From positions 23,764,001 through 23,828,000 of the forward strand of contig JAIVEN010000021.1 of assembly GCA_026686845.1 (NCBI GenBank): a DNA stretch of 64,000 nucleotides, read 5' to 3'. Below, one piece after another: positions 1 to 11,974 of the stretch. The stretch is from Adenanthera pavonina (lineage: Eukaryota; Streptophyta; Magnoliopsida; Fabales; Fabaceae). The stretch's first letter is position 1. Each line of letters opens with the position of its first letter. The notes below the pieces were generated by a model. That model was not told the DNA's origin, made no database searches, and saw nothing but the letters and a program-made list of their open reading frames with translations. The position numbers and the translations under genes are program-made.

Positions 1-274
1 GAGCCCCTCTGTTTGATTCAAAAAAAAATTAAGGAATTTTCCATTCTTTTTTTTTTATTTAAAAAACATAATCCTCCCCTCCTCTTTGGTTCCCTTTTGA
101 AAATTTATTAAGATAAAATTAACTTTGTAAAAATTCTAAATTTCCAAACTATCAATAAAATTCATCTCTTTCCCTCACTTCTAATCACATCAAATAATGC
201 TTGCGAGCTTATGGTAGAACATGTTTGTATAGTAAAAGAAAAAACCTTGACTACTTATGTGTAATTTACTGTTA

Positions 275-552
275 CTCCCTCCATCCAATTTTATGTGTTA
301 TTTTAAAAAATATTAAATGTTCTATTTTATTAGTCATTTTATAAAAAGCAATAAATAATTAATTATTTTTTCAATTATATTCTTAAGCAATTAATAGTAT
401 ATTATTTCAGAACACCAATAATGTGAATAGTAAATAAATAATAATTAAGAACAATTTAATAAAATTACGTACATCATTTATTAGATTATCTATTATCTTT
501 TTCAATTCTTATATAAAAACCTTAAAAAACAAATAATATGGGACAGAGAGAA
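275..552. mobile_element. Stowaway-type MITE
   Basis: The left end reads CTCCCTCCATCCA and the right end, reverse-complemented, reads TTCTCTCTGTCCC. These are the diverged terminal inverted repeats of the Stowaway/Mariner MITE family. TA dinucleotides flank both ends (273-274 and 553-554), the expected target duplication. The 278-bp interior is AT-rich and has no coding sequence. The small reading frame that starts at 538 overlaps the right terminus and is not a gene. Confidence 0.6.
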
Positions 553-554
553 TA

Positions 555-1749
555 CCAAAATAAAAATAATAGCGTTATGTTTAAACCTTTTCCGTATCAT
601 TTTATTCCAAGCACTTGCACTATTGTTATTGTCCTTTCATTGGTTACCCATCCTAGTCGATGTTCTAATATTGCTATGCATGCTAAAATTACTGAATCAT
701 TAAAGATTTACTCATATTTTCATTAAAACCTTACTTACCCATTTTTTATAATGAGAAAAAGTTTTTCATTGTTTTTTATCTACTCTTTTAGAGAAATTCA
801 CTTATGTAATCTTTACTTCTACTTTTGGATGAAATTTTGAATGTGGAGAAATACTAAGGAATTGACTGTAAACACTCATTAAGGGAGTGTGAAATATTCT
901 TCAAGTTTTAGTAATAGAACTTGTGGTTGTACTGTGATGCTGTAAGAAACTCATGAAATCCTACAAGATAGTGGAGAAATATCAAGTAGTGACCTGATGA
1001 CTAGATGTAAATCAAGTGAAAGAGTTGAATGAGGATAAATTATTATGTTTGATTTTCTCTATCCCTTCTCATATACTCTTACTTTACTTGTTCTGTTTTA
1101 AGTTTTATATTGGTATTATTCTATTGCCCTGTCTTTACAAAACTTTTTGAAAGCCCAATTCGCCCCCTTTTGAGCAATCTAGCCAACTAACAATCAATTC
1201 TTTTGATAAGTTGAGACATGAATTCTAGATAAAAGACAAAGAAATCAGTAAATCTCATTGTGTGAAAGAACTCAAAATATTATTGAATAATTTGAATTGT
1301 ATGTAAAAAAAAAAAAGCCTTTAAATATGCAAAAGGAAATCCTAAAGTAATTAATAATATTTAGGGCTCAAATAATTTTAATAAATTCTAAAGAAATAAC
1401 TAATTATCTAAAGGTCTAAAAATATGAAATGAAAATACTAAAAAAATAAAGATAGTATCATAACCCTAATAATATTATATATTCCTTAAATATAAGGTTT
1501 ATCTAATAGACTTTAAACTAAAATATTTGTTTTTTTGCCAACTAAACTAATTTAAAGTTAAGATTGGGCTCCATGGAATACAAGTTGGAAGGAACAAAAT
1601 ATCTTACTCTAATTTAAATTAAATCAAATCAAAAGATAATCCAAAAAATGCTTTAAGTGGGACACTCTTGTCATGTGGTTTTTAATAAAGTGAAATAAAC
1701 TCCAATTAGCTCTTAAAATCTCCTAAATACTTCTCTTGTTACTATGCTT
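555..1749. other. Intergenic, no gene seen
   Basis: AT-rich sequence with frequent stops in all frames. I see no RNA gene and no clear transposon terminus. Around 840-1200 the text loosely resembles non-coding retrotransposon sequence, including the phrase 'cccaattcgcccccttttgagcaa' near an LTR-like edge, but no matching partner end was found. Confidence 0.5.
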
Positions 1750-2157
1750 GCCAAAGCTAGAATCGGCAAAATGAGCTAGATCCGATGGGCTAACCTAAAA
1801 AACCCAAAAAAATAAACAAGTTGAACCTTAATTTTGAGAGCATATATACAATATAGGCTTTTTTGGCCTGACCTGTTTAGCCCGTATTCTTTTATTTTTA
1901 TTTTTTCCTTTTTTATTTAAATTAATTAAAAAAGCACATATTATTTTATTAATTAGTTATGTATAAATTGTAAATTTTAAATATTATGTTAATTTTTAGT
2001 AAATAATGATAATAATTAGTTGTATTAATTTAAAAAAAATAAAAAAATAAATTAAAAAAAATGTTATTACTGGCTCAAGCTTTTAAAGCCAAGTCTGTAT
2101 GGCAATTCACACTTTTCAACCCAACCCGAGGTAAGTCGACCTAGATTGCCAGCTCTA
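1750..2157. repeat. Probable hAT-type non-autonomous repeat
   Basis: The right edge, reverse-complemented, begins TAGAGCTGGCAATCTAGG, the kind of start seen in hAT-derived plant repeats with GGCAA and GGGTTGGG blocks. The left edge (AAGCTAGAATCGGC...) is a weak match to it. The interior has 'GGCCTGACCTGTTTAGCCCG' and AT-rich filler. It abuts the copia RT relic at about 2158, so it may have inserted into that relic. No 8-bp duplication was confirmed. Confidence 0.3.
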
Positions 2158-2159
2158 CC

Positions 2160-2415
2160 TAAAGTTAAATACTCCATTTGAAATTGAATATGTAATGTAT
2201 TAAAAAAGTCTTCTAAATTTACATTAAGTCTCAGATCTTTTAGAAAAAACATCTTTCAACTATTTGTTAAAATTATTAAGAAGGGAAGCATTGCTACCCA
2301 TAACAACAAAATCATCAACATATATGAGAACTAGCAAAAGAGGACTCTTATCTTTCTTCATAAAAGGAGAGGAATCAGATTTTGAGTTTTCAAAACCCCA
2401 AGCTAGTAGAGTACC
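2160..2415 (-). pseudogene. Ty1/copia reverse-transcriptase relic
   Basis: On the minus strand the translation gives the copia RT core: a stretch rich in lysine and serine, then LIYVDDFVVMGSN, in which YVDD is the catalytic box, followed by a weaker match to the LKDVFSK-type region. The frame is broken by stops. A shifted frame at 2168-2250 continues with 'FFLKDLRLNVNLEDFF' and 'LHIQFQ', which is also copia-like. Only about 80 codons remain, with no LTRs nearby. It is an old fragment of a different element from the Sirevirus further right, since the RT wording differs. Confidence 0.65.
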
Positions 2416-2419
2416 TTCC

Positions 2420-3722
2420 ACTCTATTAATATTGTTAACAATTTATGCATTATGCTTTATTGATTTTTTTTTTTGTGAAGAAACATTTGATCTTCATATT
2501 GGTTATTAATTAGCATTGAAATTGTGCTTACAAGTGTCAAAATGAACATTACTTAATTCACCATTTGTCATGGATGTTAAATTTCATTTACTAATACAAA
2601 AGTACCACAACAAAATGAAAAGACTGAAATTGGCTCAACAATGGCACTCATATATTTGAAAGCATAATAAAACCAAAGCTCTTCTTTCTTCCAAGGAATG
2701 TAATGTGTTGTGTGTATAAGCATTCTTCATGTAGCTTATTAATTAAATTACAAAGTAATGCTTGGCAAATCTTGCAATAGTGCTGCTGCCACTGCTAAGT
2801 AATAAGATAAGCTATCTTATATGCAAATCTTTTCTAAAATCCAATATTAATTAGATGTCAGATATTTCATGCAACAAAATGTCATTAGACATTGAAAATA
2901 CTAACTGTAACTGTAACTACAACTAAAATAAATTGATTTTCAGAAAGCACATACTCATAAACACGGTCAAAGATAAAAATGGTAGATTCGACGGACCAAA
3001 GCCCGATGATCTCGTTCGTTTGAATGGAAAAAAGTTTTTCGTTGATTCTTTGACCATCAATTCCATTCACATGTGAAAGAGCGTTAATATCATCCTTTTC
3101 ATCCAAAGAGGGATGTAATCTATTATCATTCTCAGAATGTTAAGTACTAAAGTGTCTCGAATGTCCCAAATCAACTCCAAAAAAAATCTTTTATTGTGAT
3201 TTTTGAATTTAAAAAATAAACTTTGTAATATGTTTTATTAAGGGTATGTAAAAAAAAAATTTATCATTTTCATTCTTACATTATATTCATGCCACCAAAT
3301 TCAAAGTTAAAATAAAATATTTATTTCTTCCCACGACATGCAAAATATTATCATTTCTTTCCATCGACATTTATTTTTATTCTCATTCACATTCTCTATC
3401 TTCATTTCAAAAATATTTTGGCAATTGGCAAACAAAGGGGAGATAATGGTACACAACTTGAGCAACATAGGCATCACAAACACAGAATTAATGTCAGTAC
3501 ATCATAAAATATGCAACCCACAGTGAATATATATATATATATGCACTCAAATTCATCCAATACAAAACATAAATATTACGGAACAGTATTAGTATATATC
3601 TAGAATCCAAGTTCATTTTAGAGGAGCATAATACAACTTAGCTAGCGGGACAAAGAAATGATGGCTCCACCATTTACAAGCTTATTCCTTGACTTAAGAG
3701 CAGGCAACAGAGGAAAACAACT
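2420..3722. other. Intergenic, no gene seen
   Basis: AT-rich spacer downstream of the stress-protein gene, which ends at 3723 on the minus strand. The reading frames at 2885-3106 and 3338-3526 have no recognisable protein character. A short TA dinucleotide run lies at 3529-3541. The part next to 3723 should contain the 3' untranslated region of the stress-protein gene, but no poly(A) signal was assigned. Confidence 0.5.
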
Positions 3723-5447
3723 TTAATGGCTGTCTGCCTTCACCACAGTCACAGGGCAAGACGCGCTATTCACTACATAGTTGCTAACACTGCCCATTAT
3801 AGCCCTGTCAATACACATAATGAACAACAACTCAATATCTAGTCGGATTCAAAATGGACAACGTTCATAAGTACGTACTTTACAATTGCAGGGTCAAAAT
3901 TATACAGGCTGGTTTGATCCCAAAAGAATAACAATTTATCTTCACACAACCTAGCTATATGTGTCTATACTGGCCTGAACTTCATAGCCACATACTCCCT
4001 CTTTTGTTCTCATAAACTAAGGAATATAGTTAAAAGCAGTTAGCAATATTAAATTTATCAGAAATTTAAAATAATTTCTTAAAATGTCACCATTTAATGT
4101 TTAATACTTCTATATTGTAATTAATGAAAATTAATTATATTTACTTATTTAATAAAATATAAAATTAGAGAAAAGAAATAAATGTATTAGACAATTCATT
4201 TCTGTGTCTTATATTTACAAATAAAAACCACCTCGTTTATATTTTATATATAGGAACGAAAAAAATATTAATAAATGTATCGCACAGTTGTTCTCACTTT
4301 ACTTTAAGTATCATTAAAAATAAAAATATTTACAGGCCAACCAGCATGGCCCAATTAACTTTGGTGGGCTAGGTAAGGTTGAGCCAGCCTGATTGGCTCA
4401 AAAAAATGAACTGCATTTTAAATGAAGCTATGTAAGCTTCCCAAATCCTCTAAAATGGCGGAAATGGGAGAACTGTAACTAACTAGCTTACCTTTTGAGG
4501 GTACCAAGGCCTCTGTTTCCCATAATAAGGCAGTCCAGAGGTATGTGATTAACTGCCTCGCAAATCTTCTCACGGGCATCTCCCCAATAGATCTTCAACA
4601 GTACTTCAATCTGTGCCACAACAAGAGTGATGAACATTGAACACTCATCACCTTCAGCTTCTTTTTAAGGCCCAAAACATAGAAAAAAAATCATAATTAT
4701 ATCTATACCTTCTTCTGTCTAGCAGCAGTCTGGACAATATCCAGGGCTTCTGCTGCGGGTTTCAATCCGTACTTCTTCGTGATCACTGGATCACTGAACT
4801 CAACCAGAGGAATCAAAGCTGCATTTGGGTCAATATTTAGGACTAACTCATAATAAATACCATTTTGGATCTATGAAAAGTTTAAAAAATCTTTAACTAA
4901 CAAGAGAAAATTCGAATTGACCCCAAAATTCTGGTACACGTACGAAATCAGGACAAACAAAATGACCATATGATTGAACCCATAGGTCTCACATCATTTC
5001 AGTTTAATAGAAAACAAACAGAGATTTATCAAGTGCTACTTAAATCAGTTTGATTCAGGCATATGCAATAGCAGGAAGTAGATCACGTGATCCTGTGATT
5101 TAAGCGTCAAATCGTTAAACTATTTGAATCAAAGTCAACAGCAGTTAATGTTGATGATCCAAGTCGTAAAAGACAATCGAAAGTATACGGTGAAAGCATG
5201 AGCGTGAAAATATTCTCGGGAAACGAACAGAGAAAACAGAAGCAAAAGGAGGAGAGTTGTAATTATTACGAGAGCCCGTAGCTTCCCAGAGCTGAATCTC
5301 GCCCTTCTCATAATCCGATTCTTGGCTAACGGTGAGAAGAATGAGGTGATCCCCTTCCCGGACAAGGTTATCGACGGTCCATTGGAGAGCTCTGTTGCTG
5401 CAAGGTGAGAAATCAACGGCCACACCAACTCTCCTATGAGCTGCCAT
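3723..5447 (-). CDS. Universal stress protein A-like (four exons)
   Basis: Gene model on the minus strand: exon 1 5270-5447, exon 2 4709-4818, exon 3 4492-4610, exon 4 3723-3804. All introns are GT..AG and the frame is kept, giving 162 residues, the usual size of a plant single-domain USP (PF00582). The start begins MAAHRRVGVAVDFSPCSNRAL, the first beta strand of the fold. Another ATG five codons upstream (5460-5462) is possible. Exons 3-4 encode GNRGLGTLKRAIMGSVSNYV, matching the ATP-binding pattern G-2x-G-9x-G-S, so the protein should bind ATP. The C terminus (CPVTVVKAD) is typical of the family. The role is inferred from the family: a cytosolic nucleotide-binding stress-response protein. 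Intron 3 (687 bp) holds a repeat. No disruption is seen and it looks functional. Confidence 0.92.
3990..4266. repeat. Stowaway-like MITE in intron 3 of the stress-protein gene
   Basis: The left edge reads CTCCCTCTTTTGTTCTCATAAA. The right edge, reverse-complemented, reads approximately TTTTTTCGTTCCTATATATAAA. These resemble the CTCCCTCYGTTCCTATTTATA termini of Stowaway-type plant repeats. A TA precedes the left end. The match is imperfect and the right boundary is uncertain. Confidence 0.35.
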
Positions 5448-5653
5448 TTCTCGCTGTCGCAACGAACAAGGTAAGGACCAGTGTTCTGAGATAAGATTTG
5501 ATTTTTAATGCACAGAGAGAGCTGATGATGAAGATCGCAACTTCTGAGGCTGAGACCACCGGTGAGCTCTTCTATGATGAAAAATGGCCGACATTTTAGA
5601 TAGTTGCCCTTTGTTTTTGACCGTTGGATGAATGATCGAGAAGAAACGATGCG

Positions 5654-5661
5654 TATATAAT
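5654..5661 (-). promoter_or_regulatory. Possible TATA box of the stress-protein gene
   Basis: On the minus strand the sequence reads TATATACGC about 205 bases upstream of the ATG at 5447. This would give a 5' leader of roughly 170-180 bases if transcription starts about 30 bases downstream. TA-rich words are common here, so the call rests on position only. Confidence 0.3.
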
Positions 5662-5992
5662 TAACAATTGGACAGTGCACATGGAAGAAAGATATTTATA
5701 TTTATTTATTTTTAAGGTCAATATGAATTATTATATGTCCCTCTCATTATCTGGAGATCAGGTTGCCTGCTCACCAGCTCATATGTATTAAACCAATTTA
5801 CTTCTGAATATAAATAACTTCTCTTAAGTTTCAAGGACTCAAGGGAGCTTGATGGACATAACATAATGATACATTGGTTATAGAGAAGTTACTGATATGG
5901 ATCTTGTTCAGATTTATTCTAATATACAGGTTTCTCATGAGAGGTAAGTGTAGAGCATATTTGAATCTAAATAGATAAAACTAAGATATAAT

Positions 5993-7358
5993 TAATCTTA
6001 GATTAAAAGTGATCAAACATTGGACATTGCATTTTCAATTAATTTGAGTAAAGTTATTAAACAGTTCACTATGTAATTAACTTCTTATATGAAAAACAAG
6101 CATATAAAATTAGCAACAAGGACAGTTAGGACTTGAAGAATTCAAATAGATCTAGAATTATTCATCCTCCTTGTATTTCATAAATACCCAATTGAACTCC
6201 TGTTACAATTATTCTTAATGCAAGATTATGTTAGTCAGAATGCCAATTTAGCTATATGTGCTCTCTCGAATCTCCAAATAGCTGCTTAGTTTAATTAATT
6301 AAGTAATCTCTTAACTAGTTAATTAAACCCTCAAATTCAATTTAAATCCTAAGTAACTATATGAGGTTAGTGAGTATATATCTACCTCACTAACACAACT
6401 TTTCACTTAACAAAGCAAGATTCGAGTTCTCATATGACACAACTCGAGTTCTCTGTATAAGCTAACTCTCTCAAGCATAACTTAAATAAACCAGACAATC
6501 TCATTGATGGCCAAAAAATAAGAGGCACTAAGAATAGAGATAAATCAACATAAATATGACATTAATCACAAATATAACGGAGAAATGAGTATTTGATCCA
6601 TACAAGGGTTCAGAGTAATCCTAGAAATGGAGCACTAGCCACTCATGTTCAACAAAATCATAACAAAATATATCTCAATCCACATCATTATTGAACACAA
6701 GTAAGAAAAAGAAGAAGGAGATGTAAGAAAACCAAAGAAGGAAGCTAAAATCTCTTCAATACTTCAAACCCTAACTTCAATCTCTTTCAAGAAGCCAAAC
6801 CCTAGCACACCCAAACTCCCAAAGTTGAGTTCTGGATGTCCTCTGTGTGCCTTAGCTCAGCCTCCTCGAAAATTTGGCTCAAACCCTTCAAATACTCCGT
6901 TCAAGTGAAGCACTGTGTTTTGCTAACGAAGGGTTTGCACCGCGGCTATAGTATCCAGGCCACGGCTTCGTGTTATCAGGCCATGCTGTTTAGCTCACTA
7001 TTTGACCTGGGGCTGCGGCCTTATGTCATGAAGCCGCGGCGTGGCCTTCTTTAGAAGACTACTCCCCTCTTTGCTCGCATATCTTTCTAAAGTTCATTCC
7101 CTCTCTCTTTTCCTGGTCTCCCAACTCTACCAAAGGGGTTTGGTTGCTCCACTGCTCTCTCCATGAGATCTACAACAAAGATGAGGATTTATAATCTTTC
7201 ATAGGAATCAAATAATGCATAATAAGGCAAAAACATACTACTATGCATTATTAGGATTAACTTATACATTTTCCTATCCTGAGTATAAAGTATGTACAAA
7301 TATGAATGCTTAACTCAAGGAAAATGCGCTGAAAGGATGTAATTTGGTATGATTAACA
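5993..7358 (-). repeat. Athila 3' LTR (end truncated)
   Basis: This stretch aligns with 17632-19063 from CTTAGATTAAAAGTGATCAA onward to the outer LTR start, which on the minus strand reads TGTTAATCATACC. Sequence corresponding to about 17545-17631 of the other LTR is absent at the left edge, where unrelated AT-rich DNA begins. A 74-bp segment present in the 5' LTR is missing after the AAGCCGCGGC at 7031-7040. Confidence 0.85.
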
Positions 7359-7371
7359 CACCCCCAAACTT
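7359..7371 (-). other. Polypurine tract of the Athila element
   Basis: On the minus strand this reads AAGTTTGGGGGTG directly before the TGTTAATCA start of the 3' LTR. That is where the plus-strand primer for reverse transcription must lie, and it fixes the LTR boundary at 7358. Confidence 0.75.
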
Positions 7372-9060
7372 AAAAAATTATTCGTCCTCAAATAAACTAA
7401 AAGAGAAAAACCAGCTAGATTGCATAAATTATCTAATTACTATGGTAGCATGAACTTTCTCCTCACCAAGTACCACCAAAGATAAATAACATAGGAACAA
7501 GTCAAATGACCATAGCTACATGACTTTCAATCCAATAACTAGTTTCCTTGTAATTTCAAAGAGAGTGTGTGTGATTAATCAAAGAACAACTTTCCTACAA
7601 GTATCAAAATTGAAAGTAACGCTCCAATATGCATAAAAAAAATGCTTCAACATCAACACTTCATATGCCTAACATCTTCCCCCTCTCCACTTATAAGATA
7701 ACCACTATGTAATTTTGAGATCAATGGGACTTTTAAGCTTGTAGCGTGGCCAGGGTTAGTGGCTTATTGAAATGAAGGGGTAAGAGGGATTGTAAATATT
7801 TTGAGATAAATGATGCATTATAAACCATCTCTCTTCCTTATTTTGAACTTTGATATAATATATGAAGCCAAGCAAACCCCCCCCCCCAAACTTATCTCTT
7901 AATGAACCATTTGCACTTCAAACATTTTTGAACTTTTGCTCCTCTCTATATATGTTCTTTTTTTTTTTAGAGCATAAAACTTTAATGATTCATGAGAGTG
8001 CAACTAATATAACCATGCACAACTAACATCACCCTAAACCCAAATATACAATTTACATCATTTCCATTCCTTCACCCTTTCTAATTACCACTCATGATTT
8101 ATCAATTATCTCAAAATTAAGGCTAATTCATGGTTTTTCGGGCTAAGTGGGTGAGGTCTCATGTAGGGTTCCAACAAGAAAATTCACATGGTTTTTCAAT
8201 TTAAGGCTCAAATGGGGTTCAAGTGAGTAAATATTCATCATGGTAAGCATGAAAGGCTCAAACGCATTTTAAAGAATGCCCAAATCATTTCTAAAAAATA
8301 CATGAAGTCCTTGATTTGCCTCAAGAGGTTCAAAGGTAGGTTCTAGAGTAATGACATTCAAACAATCTATGCACATCAATTTGCTACTATTCTCTCTTAA
8401 TACAAACATTCAAATTATTCCTCAATTATTGTGCGCAGAAATTTTCTTCAAAATTACCACAGAGTAAAAAATTGAAATTGTAATTCAAGTAGCTATAAGC
8501 ATTACATACCTTTCTTGTGCAATCTATAATTTAAGCACCCTACAATCATTGAATCCATGCACTCAATTCAGAAGATAACTCAATAATCTAGCTCAAAGTA
8601 AGATTTTAAAGAAGGAAGAGTAGTGGTAAAAGTTTAAAACTATATCAGTTCAGCCCAAACAAAACAAAAAACATCCCTCACCCCCAAACTGAAATGGGAC
8701 ATTGTCCTCAATGTCAGGACCAATACATCGGAGTAAAATAAGGGGCATCTCTCAAACAGGATCACAACACAAGCAGATAAAACTGCATGAGAGAGACAAA
8801 AAGAATATGCAAATGCAAATGCAATTAAAGTAATAACAATGTAAAGCAAATGATGTCTCAACTATAGGAATTCAACTGATCAAAGCATTGCAACATAGTG
8901 AGTTGGAGGCAACGAATGCAACCTAGAGTTCGAATAAAAAAAAATAAAAAGCAGAAAAAGAAAGATATCCGAAAAAAAAACAAGGAACATGAGTTCTAAA
9001 CACAGGGTTAAAACAGCACAAGACAAATGTAGAGCCCTAAGCTAGGTGTCATCTATGGGG
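7372..9060 (-). other. Athila non-coding region between post-pol ORF and 3' LTR
   Basis: No coding sequence is visible. The stretch is AT-rich with short C and T homopolymers (for example 7878-7887). It also has further 'cccccaaact' words, at 7881-7891 and 8680-8690, that repeat the polypurine-tract sequence on the other strand. Athila elements commonly have a long untranslated region here. Confidence 0.6.
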
Positions 9061-9069
9061 TCCTGAGCT

Positions 9070-10120
9070 CCGAGCATCTCCACATGCTTTTATGGTCCAA
9101 CTGTGTCCTCTAGAGATAGAGGAACCTGCAAATGTTGGGCCAGCCGCCATATGTCCCTATCCATTCTGGCCTGAGAGGTACTGATGTGCCGGACCTCCTG
9201 ATGGACTTGCTGTAAATACAGAAATAAGTGCTTCATTCTGTACTCCTCAGCAGGTGGTGGCGGTGCTACAGGCTGCTCAAAGGGTGCCACCTCCCCAAGC
9301 TCATCCAGTGGCTGCTCCTTACCAGGCTCTACCCTATCAGCTACTCTAATGGAGTCATATTTGAACTCTTGCTTGTGTGGGAAGAGCTCCACCCTTTCCT
9401 GCATCGGGGCCACTCCTGCTTTAATACACAACTCAGAGATAAAATGAGGAAATCCAATAGGTAAATGTGACTTGGTGATCGAGTTCCTCAAATACTCAAA
9501 AATGAGTTAGGTGGCATCCACAGGCTCTCCGCACATGAATAGGTAGATGAGGAGGGCCCATTCCCCGAGTAGTGTCACTTAAATGGCTTACTGGGACAAG
9601 ATTGTTACATATAAGGTGCAGCAAGTAGCGTGCCATTTGGTGCAAGTTAGCACGCTTGATGTGATGATGGATGCCATCAACAATGTGCCACTGGGCTCAG
9701 CCCGGCAAAGTGATCAACTCCACAATCTCCTGGTAGGGCACTTCATCAGTGTGCTCTGTGAAATACCTGTACCTACAGTTTATCACAATAGGGAGGAGGA
9801 AAAATGAATGAATGATGGGCTTTGAAATCTCGACCCACTTGCCTCGCACCTTACACCACATGGTGATGCGTTTCTCTGCCTCCACACAAAACTCTTGAAC
9901 CATGGTGAGAGAACCTCCTTCTTGTTTTCCCACTAAGTGATCAAACCCGTAGGACTCTAACCCTTGCCAGAATGGTAGATCACTGTTATATGGGAAATAT
10001 TTTTCAAAAATGAGTGGCCGAGGCTTGTCTAGCTTTATTGCTTCCTCTTCTTCTGGTTGTTCAGGCTGAGGTGGAGGCAGAGGTGAAGGTGCTTCCTATG
10101 ATTGATTGGCTCATTTGGTG
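9070..10120 (-). pseudogene. Athila post-pol ORF with putative plant transposon-protein domain
   Basis: Three minus-strand pieces read in order. Around 9700-9933 is KVRGKWVEISKPIIHSF and then 'VELITLPG'. Around 9560-9700, in the same direction, is AQWHIVDG followed by a stretch with ICNNLVPVSHLSD. Around 9090-9491 is the C-terminal part, FISELCIKAGV, then a proline/acidic tail. From memory this order matches the domain annotated as 'putative plant transposon protein' (PF20167) in ORFs downstream of Athila integrase; the family assignment is recall, not a search. Stops break the reading frame between pieces. Function is unknown even in intact copies; an envelope-like role has been suggested for this position. 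Confidence 0.6.
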
Positions 10121-10129
10121 TAGGCCATA

Positions 10130-11900
10130 CCTGTAAAGAATCAATCATGGGCAGGTAAAAGACGGCCAGCCTAAATACCCTAAAAGACAAAAGCACAAGC
10201 TAACCTAGATACTACAACAAGCTACAAACAATAGACCTGCTACAAATCTTAAACAATACCCTGATCCACCAGCAGACAAAATGACGCACTAAAGTAACAA
10301 ATAATTAACAAAATGAACCACCAATAGTAAGCTACAACCAAGGGGACCACCAATAGGTATAGCAATAAACACATGATAGCGGTGTGATATGAGGAACACT
10401 ATAAAATAATGGCAACACCAGGGAGAGACAAAACAGGGGACCACATGCCAACACAAGGACATAACCATCTAACACTGGGCCTACAATCTCAAACACAATC
10501 AAACTGCATGCAAATGGTCCCCATATACAGTCAATTTCACTAGCAAAAGGTCCCAATTAGACGCAAACTAAATTCCTAAAGCAATCTAAATCCACATGAC
10601 CCACGTACTTCCTATTTGACTAATAAAATTCTGCACACGTTCAACACAGCCTTTCCATTTCAATTTCTTACAACTAAATTCACATATATAGAGTTGGAAG
10701 CATTACCCAAAATATTGCAAAAGCAAGGAAGTTGAGAGAGAAAGCACGTCCATAAGCTACTAACCCACGGTGACCGAGAAAATAGAGGAGGAAACCACTA
10801 AGAGTGGAAGGCACGGAGGGAGGCTGAGGAAGTGGGAAAGAGGCGATGGTAGAGGTACAATGGTTGCGAATAGTGGAGGCCAAATGAAAATGGGAAAAGA
10901 AACCGAGGAAGAGGATGAAATAGAGGAAGAGCTACGGTGATGATAAACGAAAGGGGTAAGTCACGGTGGTTGCGAGGGAGGAGGTGGGTTACGGTTGAGT
11001 GAGAGGGAGCTGTGGAGGCTTGGCCGGTGGTGAGAGGAAATGAGGGCTACTGCAGCTATGGAGAGATTATGAAATTAGGGTTTAGAAACCACGCGAGGAG
11101 AGGCTGCTTTTTAGCCACTTGGCTGGTTTCACCGTGGCTTTCAATTTATGGCCGTGGTGAAAATCGTGGTTCATTGAGACCATTGGAAGATGTTTCACTG
11201 TGGCCAAAAATTTACAGGCCGCGGCATGAACACTCCTAGGATTTTTGTGCCTCTGAAGTTTCTTTCACCACGGTCGTGATTAATAGGCTGTGGCTATACG
11301 TTCCCAGTGCTGAAGTCCTCTCTTTTTCCATTCACGCGGTGGCTTTGTATTATCAGGCCGCGGCTTGGTATTCTTGCTGAGTCTATCAGCACATATAGTA
11401 GCAAACATGCACAGAATTTTTATTAAACATACCCCTCACCTCATGCATGTTGAAAACAGCTAAGATAGGCACACAATGGCAGCTAAGAGCACATGACATA
11501 TTTCAAATCCTATTCAATTCCACTACTATAGCTCAACACTTTTCAATCATGCATAGTTGTTCATGTTCAAACATTGATCATTCATTAATTTGCTTAAAGT
11601 CAGTCTCCAAAACTTAGCTTCACTAGTACTTGCAGAAATAAGGTTAAATAAGAATTGAGTTTAGTGACTTCCCTATTGATATGCAATCTCCACTTCAGTA
11701 TTCCTTTGCTCTTTGTCATGAATTTGTTTTCTTTAGGACCCAAATGGCCGCACTTACCTTACCTACATTAAAACCAAGAACAAATATAAAACCTACTACA
11801 CAAAGCACACAACTAACACAACAATGAGATGAAAGTTAAAGAGCATGGGTTGCCTCCCAAGAAGCGCTAGTTTTATAGTCGCCAGCCTGACTCTTCACCG
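10130..11900 (-). other. Athila spacer between integrase and post-pol ORF, with CCGCGGC modules
   Basis: No coding sequence is recognised; the small frames at 10332-11239 have no protein character. Between about 11100 and 11380 it contains repeated GC-rich words, such as GCCGTGGTGAAA, AGGCCGCGGC and CACCACGG, separated by short AT-rich gaps. These resemble blocks in the LTRs at 6940-7050 and 18560-18750. Just right of this stretch, from 11830, integrase-proximal sequence begins. Confidence 0.55.
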
Positions 11901-11974
11901 CACTAGCTATGCTCCGACAAATAAAGGGTGGAGGTTTGACGATGCACTGCTCCACCCCAATAATGCTTCAGTCT

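Noticed and set aside
5135..5680. 181-codon minus-strand frame over the first stress-protein exon
   Set aside because: It overlaps the USP exon in another frame, includes what must be intron and upstream DNA, and has no family resemblance. The spliced USP model explains the region.
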